Notes: generated by a model from the letters alone, not told the origin. Counted from the first letter of the stretch, positions 32,629 to 42,848 are shown. The stretch is DNA of 64,000 nucleotides from Ottowia sp. SB7-C50 (GCF_033110285.1 NZ_CP136995.1:2666001-2730000), one strand, 5' to 3'. Made by a program: numbers and translations.

Positions 32629-33378
32629 TCAGGGCTGCAGCTGCATGCGGTACACGTACGCGTCGCCGCGGAAGGTACCTTCGACGTATTCGACCAGCGC
32701 ACCGGCCAAGTCGCGCGTGGTGCGCTTGAACAGCAGGCAGGGCTGCGGCGTGTCAAAGCCGAAGGCAGCGCCCTCGGCGTCGGACGACAGCACCGCTTCG
32801 ACCGTCTGCTCGGCACCGCCCAGCTGCACGCCGCAGGTCTGGCGCAGGCGCTCGTAGGCCGAGCCGCCGCCGTCCCAGTCGGCCATGGCGGGTGCGACGG
32901 TCAGGTCGTACCAGGCCAGTTCGCGCGTCATGGGCACGCCGTCGGCTTCGCGCACACGCTCGATGTGCAGGAACTGCGCGTTGGACGGGCGCTGGAAGAT
33001 CGACGCAAGGCGGCGGTCCATCACCACTTCGCACACCAGCAGCGTGGTGGAGGCGAACTTGCCCAGCTCCTGCATTTCCTCGGTAAAGCCTTTCAGGCGG
33101 CCGAGCAGCGGCTCGACGCGCGCGGCCGGGCGGCGCACCACGCTGCCGGCGCGGCCACGGCCGCCCACGCGCTGGTCCTGGCGCAACTGGTCGTAGCTGC
33201 GCTTGACGGTGGAGCGACTGACGCCGAGGGTTTCAGCCAATTCGCGTTCGGGTGGCAGGCTGGCGCCTTCGCGCACCGTCCCCGAAGTCAGCAGCTCGTC
33301 GAGCTGCGTGTAAAGCTGGCGCCACAGGGGCTCGGGCGCCCGCGTATCCAATTGGAGTGTCGAAAAACTACTTGACAT
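32629..33378 (-). CDS. GntR-family (HutC/UTRA) transcriptional regulator
   Basis: 249-residue regulator: N-terminal GntR winged helix (PLWRQLYTQLDELLTSGTVREGASLPPERELAETLGVSRSTVKRSYDQL, residues about 18-66) and a C-terminal UTRA ligand domain (FLHIERVREADGVPMTRELAWYDL..., EGTFRGDAYVYRMQL). HutC/UTRA regulators sense small metabolites such as urocanate, amino sugars or sugars. The ATG at 33378 (MSSSFSTL) was chosen; eight more residues are possible upstream. It converges with the sugar kinase, 21 bases away, so control of the kinase is possible but would need its own operators, which I did not identify. Confidence 0.83.
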   Translation of the reverse strand: MSSSFSTLQLDTRAPEPLWRQLYTQLDELLTSGTVREGASLPPERELAETLGVSRSTVKRSYDQLRQDQRVGGRGRAGSVVRRPAARVEPLLGRLKGFTEEMQELGKFASTTLLVCEVVMDRRLASIFQRPSNAQFLHIERVREADGVPMTRELAWYDLTVAPAMADWDGGGSAYERLRQTCGVQLGGAEQTVEAVLSSDAEGAAFGFDTPQPCLLFKRTTRDLAGALVEYVEGTFRGDAYVYRMQLQP

Positions 33379-33590
33379 AAGACTGGGCCTGGCAAGCCTC
33401 AAAAAAACTACGAAAGGGCCGCACGACCCGCCCCCCCAAAAAGGGGTTTGCGCGGGAGGCGGGATTATGCGCCAAAGCCCCCTGAAAGCCCATCACCTAG
33501 GTTACACCCCGTGCAGGACATCACAGTTTCAAGGTATTTATGCGCTGGCGGGCCAGAAAGCCCGGCGGTGCCGCCCAAGCCGCCTTGGCG

Positions 33591-34445
33591 TCACTGCCGC
33601 GCAGTGCGCACGGGCGCCGGCGCCGGGCCGGGGTGGCTGGTGCGCCAGGGGTTGATGTCGAGCCCCCCACGGCGCGTGTAGCGCGCATACACCGACAGCT
33701 TGAACGGCCGACAGCGCTGCCAGAGGTCGGTAAACATGCGCTCAACGCAGTGCTCGTGAAAATCGCTGTGGTTGCGAAAGCTGACGATGTAGCGCAGCAG
33801 CCCGGCCTGGTCGATCTGCGGGCCGGTGTAGCGGATCTGCACGCTGCCCCAGTCGGGCTGGCCGGTGACGGGGCAATTGCTTTTCAGCAGGCGGCTGGTC
33901 AGTGTTTCTTCAACCGGCTGCTCATCGAACGCGGCGCTCAGGTGCTCGGGCGCGGGTGCGTCGTAGTGGTCGCACTCGATGTCCAGGCGATCGAGGTTCA
34001 GGCCGTCCAGTTCGCCCACCGCCTCGCGGTCAAAGTCGTCCGGCGCGATCAGCCGCACCCCCGCCGACGCCTGCAGCGGCCCGCCCTGCCACAGCGCCGC
34101 GCTGACGTCCGCCTGCAGGCGGCGGCGCACCTCGTCGGGATCGGCGATGCGCGTGCCGCTAAAGCTGCCCAGGTACAGCTTGAACGACTTGCTTTCGATG
34201 ATGTGCGTGCTTTCGCACGGCACCACGATGTGCGCAATGGCCACCTGCGGCTTGCCGCGCATGTTGAGCCACGACAGCTCGAACGCCGTCCACAGGTCGG
34301 CACCGAAAAAACCCGGCTGGCCGGTAATGCCCAGTTGGGCCCGCTGCGGCGCGCGCGGGATCGGAAACAGCAACGACGGGTCGTACTGGTCGGCGTAAGT
34401 GGTGTGGCGGCCGAGGGGAGAGTCGGCGGGCGATGCGAAGGACAT
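33591..34445 (-). CDS. queF: NADPH-dependent 7-cyano-7-deazaguanine reductase
   Basis: 284-residue enzyme reducing preQ0 to preQ1 in queuosine synthesis. It is the long, two-domain (YqcD-like) form. The N-terminal half has ELSWLN and [18 protein letters not shown]; the C-terminal half has the catalytic cysteine in [14 protein letters not shown], and [20 protein letters not shown] with the conserved His/Glu. The ATG at 34445 starts 2 bases downstream of the upstream hydrolase stop, so the two are cotranscribed. Frames reaching farther upstream overlap that hydrolase and were rejected. No preQ1 riboswitch is seen. Confidence 0.92.
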   Translation of the reverse strand: MSFASPADSPLGRHTTYADQYDPSLLFPIPRAPQRAQLGITGQPGFFGADLWTAFELSWLNMRGKPQVAIAHIVVPCESTHIIESKSFKLYLGSFSGTRIADPDEVRRRLQADVSAALWQGGPLQASAGVRLIAPDDFDREAVGELDGLNLDRLDIECDHYDAPAPEHLSAAFDEQPVEETLTSRLLKSNCPVTGQPDWGSVQIRYTGPQIDQAGLLRYIVSFRNHSDFHEHCVERMFTDLWQRCRPFKLSVYARYTRRGGLDINPWRTSHPGPAPAPVRTARQ

Positions 34446-34447
34446 GG

Positions 34448-35356
34448 TCAAGCCTTGGCCACGGGCGAAGCGTGGAGAGGGTGTTCGCGCAGGAACGCAA
34501 GCAGGCGCGGCTGCAGGCGGTCGCACACGGCCGGCTCCAGCAGGTGGGCCATGTGGTCGATGGCCTCGAAGCGCGCCCCGCGAATGCGGCGCGCCGTGTC
34601 CTGGCCGCACGCCAGGGGCACAAAGGGGTCATCGCGCCCATGCAGCACCAGCGTGGGCGCGCTGATGCGGGCCAGCTCGGCCGCGCGGCCGGTGTCGGCC
34701 ATCACGGCCGCCAGCTGGCGCAGGTTGCCCACCGGGTGGTAGGCGCGGTCGATGGTGGCTTCGATGAAGGGCCGCAACTCGGCCTCGGGCACGGGATGCG
34801 TGGGGCTGCCGACGACGCGAAAGAAATCCAGGTAATAGCGGATCACGGCTTCCCGGTCGCGGCTGCGCGGCTTGGCCAGCAGCACCTTCAGCACCTGCGG
34901 CTGCAGGCCCGGCAGGCCGCGCGCGCCGCTGGAGCTCATGATGCTGACCAGCGAGCCGACGCGCTCTGGCCAGCCGATGGCCATGCGCTGCGCGATCATG
35001 CCGCCCATGCTCATGCCCACCACGTGGGCGCGCGCCACACCCAGCGCGTCCAGCACGCCGATGGTGTCCTGCGCCATGTCAGCCAGGGTGTACGGGGGTT
35101 TGGGGCGGCCGCCCAGCGCCAGCCGCAGGCCATGCCAGGCCAGGTTGGGCCGCCCCAGTTCTGTCAGGTATTGCGACAGGCCCGCGTCGCGGTTGTCGAT
35201 GCGGATCACGCGGTAGCCGGCCGCCGCCAAAGGCGCTGTGATCTGGGGCGGCCAGTGGATCAGTTGCCCGCCCAGGCCCATGAGCAGCAGCACCGGCTCG
35301 CCCGCGCCGCCCGAGTCCTCGACTTCCAGGCGCAAACCGTTGGCGGTTACCTGCAT
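34448..35356 (-). CDS. Alpha/beta hydrolase
   Basis: 302-residue hydrolase. The strand and oxyanion region is [16 protein letters not shown] (near residue 22), the nucleophile serine is in [12 protein letters not shown] (near 113), the acid is D in [11 protein letters not shown] (near 245) and the histidine is in [10 protein letters not shown] (near 273). The start ATG ([16 protein letters not shown]) is chosen by family N-terminus. The stop is 2 bases before queF; a functional link to queuosine is not implied. Substrate unknown. Confidence 0.82.
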   Translation of the reverse strand: MQVTANGLRLEVEDSGGAGEPVLLLMGLGGQLIHWPPQITAPLAAAGYRVIRIDNRDAGLSQYLTELGRPNLAWHGLRLALGGRPKPPYTLADMAQDTIGVLDALGVARAHVVGMSMGGMIAQRMAIGWPERVGSLVSIMSSSGARGLPGLQPQVLKVLLAKPRSRDREAVIRYYLDFFRVVGSPTHPVPEAELRPFIEATIDRAYHPVGNLRQLAAVMADTGRAAELARISAPTLVLHGRDDPFVPLACGQDTARRIRGARFEAIDHMAHLLEPAVCDRLQPRLLAFLREHPLHASPVAKA

Positions 35357-35411
35357 GGCGACAAACCGATGCCTTGGTCCTTCACCCCCGCGCGGGCGGG
35401 CGCGGCGCCGC

Positions 35412-36260
35412 TCACTTGAACTCGCCTTCGCGCAGCCATTTGGTGGCGATCCACTTCTCGCCCGCGATGACGGGGGCGCCGCCATGCAGCGTCTTGGTGC
35501 TGGGGTGGGCGCGCTCGTAACTGAAGAACACCGCGTTGCCGCGCTTGGGCGCGACTTCGAACAGCGCGTTCGGGAAGGTGGTGCCGCCGCCTTTTTCGGG
35601 CTCGCTCAGGTACATCACCACGGTGCCGACGCGCTGGCCGCCCCGCTTGAGGATGGTCGGCGTGCCCGGCTCATGGGGGTCGAAGTAGTCGTAGTGCGGC
35701 TTGTATTCGGTGCCGGGCACGTACTGCAGCACCTGGATGCCCTCGCCGTTCTGCACCGGCCAGTTGACCAGCCGCGCAATGCGCGCCTCGATGGTCTTGA
35801 CCAGCTCGTTCTCGCCCCGCTGGAAGAACATGCCCTGGCTGGTGCGGTCGGCGTTGACTTCCTCGCCGCCGGTCTTGGTGGCCACCGTCAGCGAGCGGCT
35901 CATGCGCGGCCGCGCCGCGGCGATCAGCGCATCGCATTCCTCGTCCGACAGCAGGCCGCCGAACACGACCACGCGCGGCGAGCCCATCACGCTCAGCACG
36001 GCCACCTGGCGGTCGCCGCCGTCCAGGTACAGGGGCGATTCGTCGACGTCCGGCTCGGGCACCGGCACGGCGGGCGGCAGGCCCTGCGCGGCGGCCTGTT
36101 CGTCCAGATGGCTGCGCAAGGTGGATTCGAGCGCGTCCAGCGCCACGTCCTCGTCCCAGCCGGAGGCCTTCATCGACTCCAGCACGCTTTCGGCGCTGTG
36201 GCCGGCCTGCGCCTGGGCGACGATCCACTGCCGCAATTCGGGGGTGATCTTCTGTGTCAT
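35412..36260 (-). CDS. 2-oxoglutarate/Fe(II)-dependent oxygenase (prolyl 4-hydroxylase-like)
   Basis: 282-residue dioxygenase. The Fe(II) ligands are the H-x-D pair in YKPHYDYFD and the distal histidine in KTLHGGAP; the 2-oxoglutarate-binding lysine is in EKWIATKW. The N-terminal 60 residues are helical and unlike the catalytic domain, which begins around SPRVVVFGGLLSDEECDAL. Bacterial members hydroxylate proline-containing proteins such as EF-Tu in some species; the substrate here is unknown. It is 6 bases downstream of yaaA on the same strand. Confidence 0.87.
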   Translation of the reverse strand: MTQKITPELRQWIVAQAQAGHSAESVLESMKASGWDEDVALDALESTLRSHLDEQAAAQGLPPAVPVPEPDVDESPLYLDGGDRQVAVLSVMGSPRVVVFGGLLSDEECDALIAAARPRMSRSLTVATKTGGEEVNADRTSQGMFFQRGENELVKTIEARIARLVNWPVQNGEGIQVLQYVPGTEYKPHYDYFDPHEPGTPTILKRGGQRVGTVVMYLSEPEKGGGTTFPNALFEVAPKRGNAVFFSYERAHPSTKTLHGGAPVIAGEKWIATKWLREGEFK

Positions 36261-36266
36261 GTGCGG

Positions 36267-37040
36267 TCAGCCCTTTCGGCGGAATACCAGGCGGTCCGGC
36301 TCGGACGCGGCCGGCGCGAAAGCGTATCGTTCCAGATCAAAGCCGCGCAGGTCCTCGGGGCGGTCCACGCGGTGCTGCGCGGCGTAGCGCGCCATCAGGC
36401 CGCGCGCGCGCTTGGCCAGGAAGCTGATGACCTTGTACTGGCCGCCCTTGTAGTCCTCGAACACGCAGTCGATCACGCGCGCCTTCAGCGCCTTGCGGTC
36501 GACCGCCTTGAAGTATTCCTGCGATGCCAGGTTGACGAGGATGGGCACCGGCTGGCCCGCCATCTGCTGGTTCAGGTGGTCGGCGATGCGCGTGCCCCAG
36601 AACTGGTACAGGTTGGCGCCGTGGTCGGTCGCCAGGCGCGTGCCCATCTCCAGCCGGTAGGGCTGCATGCGGTCGAGCGGGCGCAGCACGCCATACAGGC
36701 CGCTCAGGATGCGCACGTGCGCCTGCAGCCAGTCCTGCTCGGCGGCGCCCAGCGAGCGCACGTCCAGCCCGCCGTACACATCGCCATCGAAGGCGAACAC
36801 GGCCTGGCGCGAATTGCGCGCCGTGAAGCGTGGGCGCCACGCCTCATAACGCGCCACGTTCAGGCTGGCGAGCGGGTCCGACAGCTTCATCAGCTCGGCG
36901 ATCTGGCGCGGTGACTTTTCGCGCAGCACCTCGATCAGCGCGGCGGACTGGCGCGCAAAGAGGGGCTGCGTGTGCGGCACGTCGGGCGGTACCGGCGTCT
37001 CGTAGTCCAGCGCCTTGGCGGGCGACAATACAAACAGCAT
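36267..37040 (-). CDS. yaaA: Peroxide stress protein YaaA (DUF328)
   Basis: 257-residue protein of the YaaA family, known in E. coli to limit free iron and DNA damage during peroxide stress; it binds DNA. The N-terminus MLFVLSPAKALDYE is the family start, and the blocks FDGDVYGGLD, LSGLYGVLRPLDRMQPYRLEMGTRL, LVNLASQEYFKAVD and DCVFEDYKGGQYKVIS are all present. The start codon overlaps that of truC on the other strand: both ATGs lie in GCATGC at 37037-37042. Longer frames upstream run through truC and were rejected. Confidence 0.92.
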   Translation of the reverse strand: MLFVLSPAKALDYETPVPPDVPHTQPLFARQSAALIEVLREKSPRQIAELMKLSDPLASLNVARYEAWRPRFTARNSRQAVFAFDGDVYGGLDVRSLGAAEQDWLQAHVRILSGLYGVLRPLDRMQPYRLEMGTRLATDHGANLYQFWGTRIADHLNQQMAGQPVPILVNLASQEYFKAVDRKALKARVIDCVFEDYKGGQYKVISFLAKRARGLMARYAAQHRVDRPEDLRGFDLERYAFAPAASEPDRLVFRRKG

Positions 37041-37740
37041 GCTGCCGATTTTGTACCAAGACGACGACCTGGTCGCCATCGACAAGCCCGCCGGCCTGCT
37101 GGTGCACCGCACCGGGCTGGACGCGGGCGAGACCCGCTTCGCCGTACAGCTGCTGCACGCGCAGATCGGCCGGCCGGTGTGGCCCGTGCACCGGCTCGAC
37201 AAGGGTACCAGCGGCGTGCTGCTTTTTGCCCTGAGCGCAGGCGCAGCCAGCGCAGCACGCTCTGTTTTTGAGAGCAACCAGGTCACAAAGACCTATCGCG
37301 CCATGGTGCGCGGCTGGCCGCCGCCCGCCGGCCTGATCGACCACCCGCTGCGCCGCCTGCCCGACGACGCCCGCGCGTCGGCACGCGCGCTGGACGTGCA
37401 GCCCGCGCGCACGCGATTTCGCACCCTGGCGCAACTGACGCTGCCCCTGCCCTACGGCGACCACGCCGAAACGCGCTGCGCGCTGATCGAACTGACGCCG
37501 CTGACCGGCCGCCGCCACCAGTTGCGGCGGCATTGCAAGCACATGGCGCACCCCATCGTCGGCGACGCCACGCATGGCAAGGGGCCGCTCAACCGCGCGC
37601 TGGCCGGCTGGCTGGGCCTGCAGCGGCTGTGGCTGCACGCGCTGTCGCTTGAGCTGCAGCACCCGCTGACCGGCGCGCCGTTGCGGATCACTGCGCCGCC
37701 GGGCAACGAATGGCAGCGCTGGCCGCTGCCGCTACCGTAA
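37039..37740 (+). CDS. truC: tRNA pseudouridine synthase C (RluA family)
   Basis: 233-residue pseudouridine synthase. The N-terminus MLPILYQDDDLVAIDKPAGLLVHRT matches E. coli TruC, which modifies U65 of tRNA-Ile and tRNA-Asp. The catalytic aspartate is in the HRLDKGTSGV motif (near residue 55), and LTGRRHQLRRHCKHMAHPIVGDATHGKG is also diagnostic. The ATG at 37039 shares two bases with the divergent yaaA ATG, so each mRNA leader must lie inside the other gene. A TTG at 37015 is an alternative start but would put it further into yaaA. Confidence 0.9.
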   Translation: MLPILYQDDDLVAIDKPAGLLVHRTGLDAGETRFAVQLLHAQIGRPVWPVHRLDKGTSGVLLFALSAGAASAARSVFESNQVTKTYRAMVRGWPPPAGLIDHPLRRLPDDARASARALDVQPARTRFRTLAQLTLPLPYGDHAETRCALIELTPLTGRRHQLRRHCKHMAHPIVGDATHGKGPLNRALAGWLGLQRLWLHALSLELQHPLTGAPLRITAPPGNEWQRWPLPLP

Positions 37741-37747
37741 TAGGGCC

Positions 37748-40327
37748 TCAGGCGTGCGCGAGGCCCTCGCGCCGCATGCGCTGGCCCTGCAGCCACCACA
37801 CCAGCGCTGCCAGCAGAAAGCCGGGCAGGAAGAACCAGTACTTGGTGGGCCGGTCGGTGGGCACCTGCACGTGGCTGACTTCCCAGCCCGGCTCGAAGCC
37901 CGAGCGCTTGGCCTGCGAGCCGAACTTGACGGTGCCCACCTGCATGTCGCTGCCCAGCGGCACCAGCGCCAGGCCGGCGTCCGACAGGCGCTTGCGGCCG
38001 TCCGGGCCCTTGTCGCCCAGTTGCACCGACACCGTCTTTTCGACGTCTTCGCCTTCGAGCGTGGTGCCTTTGATCTGCAGCACCAGCGTGCCGGCATCGG
38101 GCAGATCCTTCGCCACGTCATACACCTGCGTGGCGGGCGCGCTGCGGTATTCGGGCGCGATGCGGTCCATGAAGAAGCCGGGGCGAAACAGCATCACCAC
38201 CGACAGCGTGAGCAGCGCGAATTCCCACCACTTCAGCTTGATGCGGAACCAGTTCATCGTCAGCGCCGCAAACACCAGCATGGCGACCGAACAGGCAGTG
38301 ACCACCAGGATCAGTTCACCCCAGCCATGCACGTCAATCAGCAGCAGTTGCGGGTTGAAGATCCAGATGAAGGGCAGGATGACGGTGCGCAGCGCGTACA
38401 GCGCGCCCTGGATGCCGGTGGCAATCGAATCCTCGCCCGAGATGGCCGACGCGGCAAACGTGGCCAAGCCCACCGGCGGCGTGATGTCGCCCATGATGCC
38501 GTAGTAGAAGACGAACAGGTGCACCGCGATGAGCGGAATCACCAGCCCCGCCTGCGCGCCCAGTTCCACCGCCACCGGCGCCATCAGCGTGGCCACCAGC
38601 ACGTAGTTGGCCGTCGTCGGCACGCCCATGCCCAGCACCAGGCACACGAAGGCGATGAACAGCAGCATCAGCATCACGTTGCCGTGGCTGACGAACTCGA
38701 CGAACTCCGTCATGCGCAGGCCCAGCCCGGTGAGCGTGATGGCGCCGACGATGATGCCCGCCGTAGCCGTCGCCACGCCAATGCCGATCATGTTGCGCGC
38801 GCCATCGTTGAAGCCCTGCACCACCGAATCCGCCCCCTGCAGCCAGGCGCCGGGCGTCTTGACGCCGCGGAAGAAGTCGATCAGCGGACGCTGCGTGAGC
38901 ATCAGCACGATGAGCGAGGTGACGGCCCAGAAGGCCGACAGCGACGGCGACATCTCCTCCACCATCAGGCACCAGATCAGCACGCCGATGGGAATCAGGT
39001 AGTGCAGGCCCGCGCGCACCGTGGGCCAGGTTTCCAGCGGCCGGGGGTTGTTGACGTCGATGTCTTCCGGCAGGTCGGGGCAACGTGCGGCCTCGCGCAG
39101 CGCGTACAGGTACATGGCCAGCAGCGTGCCGCCGACGGCCCAGGGTGCCGCGGCGCCCAAGGTGCTCTTGAAGAACTGCAACGCGTAATACAGCACGCCG
39201 ACGACCATGAGCGTGCCGCTGATGCCGATCAGGTTGCGCAGCACGCGGTCGCGCCAGCTGCGCGCTACGCGTGAGGCGACGGGCTGCATGCCCATCTTCA
39301 GCGCCTCCAGGTGCACGATGTACAGCAGGCCCAGGTACGACAGCGATGCGGGCAGAAACGCGTGCTTCACCACGTCGGAATACGGAATGCCGACGTACTC
39401 CACCATCAGGAACGCCGCTGCCCCCATCACCGGCGGCATGATCTGGCCGTTGACGGAACTCATGGTCTCAATGGCGCCGGCCTTTACGCCGCCGTAGCCG
39501 GCCTTCTTCATCAGCGGAATGGTGAAGATGCCGCCCGACACCACGTTGGACACCGACGAGCCCGAGATCATGCCGTTGAGCGCCGACGACACCACCGCCA
39601 CCTTGGCCGGCCCGCCGCGCATGTGGCCTAAAGCGGCAAAGCTGACCTGCATCATGTAGTTGCCGCCACCCGCGCGGTCCAGCAGCGCGCCGAACAGCAC
39701 GTAGACAAAGATGGTGCTGGCCGACACGCCCAGCGCAATGCCGTACACGCCCTCGGTCGTCAGCCACATGTGCGAAAGCAGGCGGTTGAGCGACGCGCCC
39801 TTGTGCGACAGCACTTCGGGCAGGTAGGGACCGAAATAGCAGTACGCCAGAAAGCACAGCGCCAGCAGGGCCATGGGCCAGCCGACGGCGCGGCGCGTGG
39901 CCTCCAGCAGCAGCAGCAGGCCCGTGGTGGCGACCACGATGTCCATCCCGGTCGGCTGGCCGGGTCGCGTGGCCAGCTCCCGATAAAAGAGCATCAGGTA
40001 GGCGCCGGCAAAGGCGCCGACGATGGCCAGCACCCAATCCAGCGCCGGCACGCGGCGGCGCGGCGACGACTTGAACGCCGGCCAGGCCAGGAACGCCAGC
40101 GCCAGCGAAAACGCCAGGTGAATCGCCCGCGCCTCGGTGTCGTTGAGGACGCCGAAGCCCAGCGCAAACGGCAGCGGCGACGCGTACCAGTACTGGAACA
40201 ACGCCCAGGCCAGCGCCAGCGTGAAGATGACCCTGGCCGTGGCGCCGCTCGGCTTGCGGCCGCCGGTGTCGGTGTCGGCCACCAGTTGTTGCAAGGCTTC
40301 GGGAGCTTTTTCGATGTCGGTGGCCAT
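37748..40327 (-). CDS. TRAP transporter fused permease (4TM-12TM)
   Basis: 859-residue integral membrane protein in which the small (DctQ-like) and large (DctM-like) TRAP subunits are fused, the form that accompanies TAXI-type binding proteins. About 16 or more membrane segments are visible. The large-subunit core includes AALGHMRGGPAKVAVVSSALNGMISGSSVSNVVSGG and MPPVMGAAAFLMVEYVG, and the second half FVCLVLGMGVPTTANYVLVATLMAPV. Uptake is driven by the Na+ or H+ gradient. A periplasmic-looking stretch near residues 730-800 lies close to the C-terminus. It is downstream of the TAXI binding protein on the same strand, 145 bases away. Confidence 0.92.
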   Translation of the reverse strand: MATDIEKAPEALQQLVADTDTGGRKPSGATARVIFTLALAWALFQYWYASPLPFALGFGVLNDTEARAIHLAFSLALAFLAWPAFKSSPRRRVPALDWVLAIVGAFAGAYLMLFYRELATRPGQPTGMDIVVATTGLLLLLEATRRAVGWPMALLALCFLAYCYFGPYLPEVLSHKGASLNRLLSHMWLTTEGVYGIALGVSASTIFVYVLFGALLDRAGGGNYMMQVSFAALGHMRGGPAKVAVVSSALNGMISGSSVSNVVSGGIFTIPLMKKAGYGGVKAGAIETMSSVNGQIMPPVMGAAAFLMVEYVGIPYSDVVKHAFLPASLSYLGLLYIVHLEALKMGMQPVASRVARSWRDRVLRNLIGISGTLMVVGVLYYALQFFKSTLGAAAPWAVGGTLLAMYLYALREAARCPDLPEDIDVNNPRPLETWPTVRAGLHYLIPIGVLIWCLMVEEMSPSLSAFWAVTSLIVLMLTQRPLIDFFRGVKTPGAWLQGADSVVQGFNDGARNMIGIGVATATAGIIVGAITLTGLGLRMTEFVEFVSHGNVMLMLLFIAFVCLVLGMGVPTTANYVLVATLMAPVAVELGAQAGLVIPLIAVHLFVFYYGIMGDITPPVGLATFAASAISGEDSIATGIQGALYALRTVILPFIWIFNPQLLLIDVHGWGELILVVTACSVAMLVFAALTMNWFRIKLKWWEFALLTLSVVMLFRPGFFMDRIAPEYRSAPATQVYDVAKDLPDAGTLVLQIKGTTLEGEDVEKTVSVQLGDKGPDGRKRLSDAGLALVPLGSDMQVGTVKFGSQAKRSGFEPGWEVSHVQVPTDRPTKYWFFLPGFLLAALVWWLQGQRMRREGLAHA

Positions 40328-40472
40328 GTCGAATCCGTCGTCTACTATCGATTCAATAGCTGCCCGCGCTTTTCCCGATGGCGCTGGCGGGCTTTGGAGC
40401 GGGTATCGGCCACCACGAAAAAGGCGAAGTCACCTTCGCCTCTTTTGTGGGTGGCCTGGCGCCATCGCAGGC

Positions 40473-41459
40473 TTACTTGATCCAGCCCTTTTCCTTGTAG
40501 TAGCGCGCGGCGCCGTCATGCAGCGGCGCGCTCAGGCCGTTCTTGACCATGTCCTCGGGCTTGAGGTGCGCCAGCGCCGGGTGCAGCTTCTTGAACTCGT
40601 CGAAGTTGTCGAACACCGCCTTGGTCACGGCGTAGATGGTGTCGGCCGGGGTCTTGGCCGAGGCCACCACCGTGGCCAGCACGCCATAGGTGTTGGTGGC
40701 CTGCGGGTTGTTGGGGTACAGGCCGGCCGGGATGGTGACCTTGGCGTAGTAAGGCTTGCCTTCGACCAGCTTGTCGACCGCCGGGCCGGACAGCGACACC
40801 AGCCTGGCGCCGCAGCTGGTGGTCGGGTCCTGGATGTTGGCGCTGGGGTGGCCCACGCCGTAGAAGAAGCCGTCGATCTTGCCGTCGCACAGCGCGGGGC
40901 CGTGCTCGTCGGCCTTCAGTTCCGACGCCAGCGAAAAGTCGCTCAGCTTCCAGCCCATGCCGCCCAGCAGTTCTTCCATCGACGCGCGCGTGCCCGAGCC
41001 GGGGTTGCCGACGTTGAAGCGCTTGCCCTTGAAGTCCTCAAACTTGCCGATGTTGGCTTCCTTGCGCGCCACCACGGTGAAGGGCTCGGGGTGCACGGCG
41101 AACACGGCGCGCAGATCGCCCACCGCGCCGTCCTTGGCAAACTGGTTCAGGCCCTTGACGGCGTTGAACTGCACGTCGGACTGGGTGAAGCCCAGGTCGA
41201 GTTCACCCGCCTTGATGGTGTTGACGTTGAACACCGAGCCGCCGGTCGATTCGACCGAGCAGCGAATGCCGTGCTTGGCGCGGTCCTTGTTGACCAGGCG
41301 GCAGATGGCGCCGCCGGCCGCGTAGTACACGCCGGTCACCCCGCCGGTGCCGATGGTGACGAACTTCTGCTGCGCGGCGACCGGCGCCGTCCACAGGGCG
41401 GCCGAAGCGGCGGCCACCAGGGCCAGGGTCTTGAAAGCGGGTGCGAAGCTCATGCGCAT
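40473..41459 (-). CDS. TAXI-family TRAP transporter solute-binding protein
   Basis: 328-residue periplasmic protein. A signal peptide ([23 protein letters not shown], cleavage near residue 28) is followed by the TAXI signature [19 protein letters not shown] and [21 protein letters not shown] proteins bind acidic metabolites such as glutamate or 2-oxoglutarate, but the ligand here cannot be told. The ATG at 41459 follows AGGAG; a second ATG six bases later (41453) is also possible. It lies between an aminotransferase gene and the fused permease, all on the minus strand, which looks like one operon. Confidence 0.9.
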   Translation of the reverse strand: MRMSFAPAFKTLALVAAASAALWTAPVAAQQKFVTIGTGGVTGVYYAAGGAICRLVNKDRAKHGIRCSVESTGGSVFNVNTIKAGELDLGFTQSDVQFNAVKGLNQFAKDGAVGDLRAVFAVHPEPFTVVARKEANIGKFEDFKGKRFNVGNPGSGTRASMEELLGGMGWKLSDFSLASELKADEHGPALCDGKIDGFFYGVGHPSANIQDPTTSCGARLVSLSGPAVDKLVEGKPYYAKVTIPAGLYPNNPQATNTYGVLATVVASAKTPADTIYAVTKAVFDNFDEFKKLHPALAHLKPEDMVKNGLSAPLHDGAARYYKEKGWIK

Positions 41460-41503
41460 GTCACTCCTAGATGAAACGGTTGAAAGACACAAAGCCTGCC
41501 CGG

Positions 41504-42848
41504 TCAACCCTGGGCGAGCGCCGTATCCACGGCGTCGGCCAGCCGGTCGACGATCTGCACCAGTTCAGCTTCCCGGGTGATGAACGGCGGCGCCAGCAGG
41601 ATGTGATCACCATAGCGGCCATCCACCGTGCCGCCCATGGGATAAACCAGCAGCCCGCGCGCAAACGCCGCCGCCTTGACCTTGGCATGCAGGCGCCGTG
41701 CCGGGTCGAACGGCGCCTGGGTGGCGCGGTCCTGCACCAGCTCGACACCCCAGAAGAAGCCACGCCCGCGGACGTCGCCCACCTGCGGATGATTGTTGAA
41801 CTTTTCGGCCAGCAGCGCTTGCAGGACGGGCGCATCGCGCTGCACTTTCTGTAGCAACCCGTCGCGCTCGATGACCTGCTGCACCGCCAGCGCCGCCGCG
41901 CACGCCACCGCGTGGCCCAGGTAGGTGTGTCCGTGCTGAAAGAAGCCGCTGCCCTGCGAGAACGCGTCGACGATCTTCTTCTGCGCCAGCACCGCGCCAA
42001 TCGGCTGAAACCCCCCCACCCAGCCCCTTGGCGATCGTCATCAGGTCGGGCACCACGCCTTCCTGCTCGCACGCGTGCAGCGTGCCGCAGCGGCCCATGC
42101 CGCACATCACCTCGTCCAGGATCAGCAGCACGCCGTGCTTGTCGCAGACCTCGCGCACCGCCTTGAAGTAGCCAGTCACCGGCACCAGTACGCCGGCGGT
42201 GGCGCCGCCCACGGTTTCGGCGATGAAGGCCAGCACCTTGCCGGGCCCGACGCGCTGGATGGCCTCGTCCAGCTCCTGCGCCAGCCGCTGGCCGTACTGC
42301 TCGGGCGTCTCGTCTGCACGCTGGTCGCGGTAGGGGTAGCACGGCGCGACGTGCGTCACGTCCATCAGCAGCGGCGCAAACTGCGCGCGGCGCCAGGCGT
42401 TGCCGCCCACCGCCAGCGCGCCCAGCGTGTTGCCGTGGTAGCTCTGGCGCCGGGCGATGAAGTGGCTGCGCTCGGGCTGGCCGATTTCCAGGTAGTACTG
42501 GCGCGCCATCTTCAGCGCCGCCTCCACGGCCTCCGAGCCGCCGCTGACAAAGTAGGCATGGCTCATGCCCGCCGGCGCCGTGCGCACCAGCTGGTCGGCC
42601 AGTTGTTCCGCGACCTTGGTGGTGAAGAAGCTGGTGTGCGCGTAGGCCAGCCGATCGATCTGCGCATGCATCGCCGCCAGCACGGCCGGGTGGCCATGCC
42701 CCAGGCACGACACCGCGGCGCCGCCCGAGGCGTCGATGTAGCGCTGGCCGGCGGCGTCCTGCAGCCACACGCCCTCGCCCTTGACGGCGACCGGCGGGGT
42801 GGACAGAAGACTGCGATGAAAAACGTGCGTGCGTGGCGTGCTGCTCAT
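41504..42848 (-). CDS. Class III PLP aminotransferase, one-base frameshift
   Basis: About 447-residue PLP aminotransferase of the omega-amino-acid/amine type. Blocks: [53 protein letters not shown], the PLP-contacting [14 protein letters not shown] and the lysine motif TIAKGLGGG. The frame is lost at a run of seven C at 42011-42017. With six it reads [23 protein letters not shown] and continues to 41504, so the break falls right after the catalytic lysine in an otherwise normal gene. The ATG at 42848 begins [15 protein letters not shown]. Upstream of the TAXI/TRAP genes, it suggests uptake of an amino compound or its keto acid. Confidence 0.82.
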
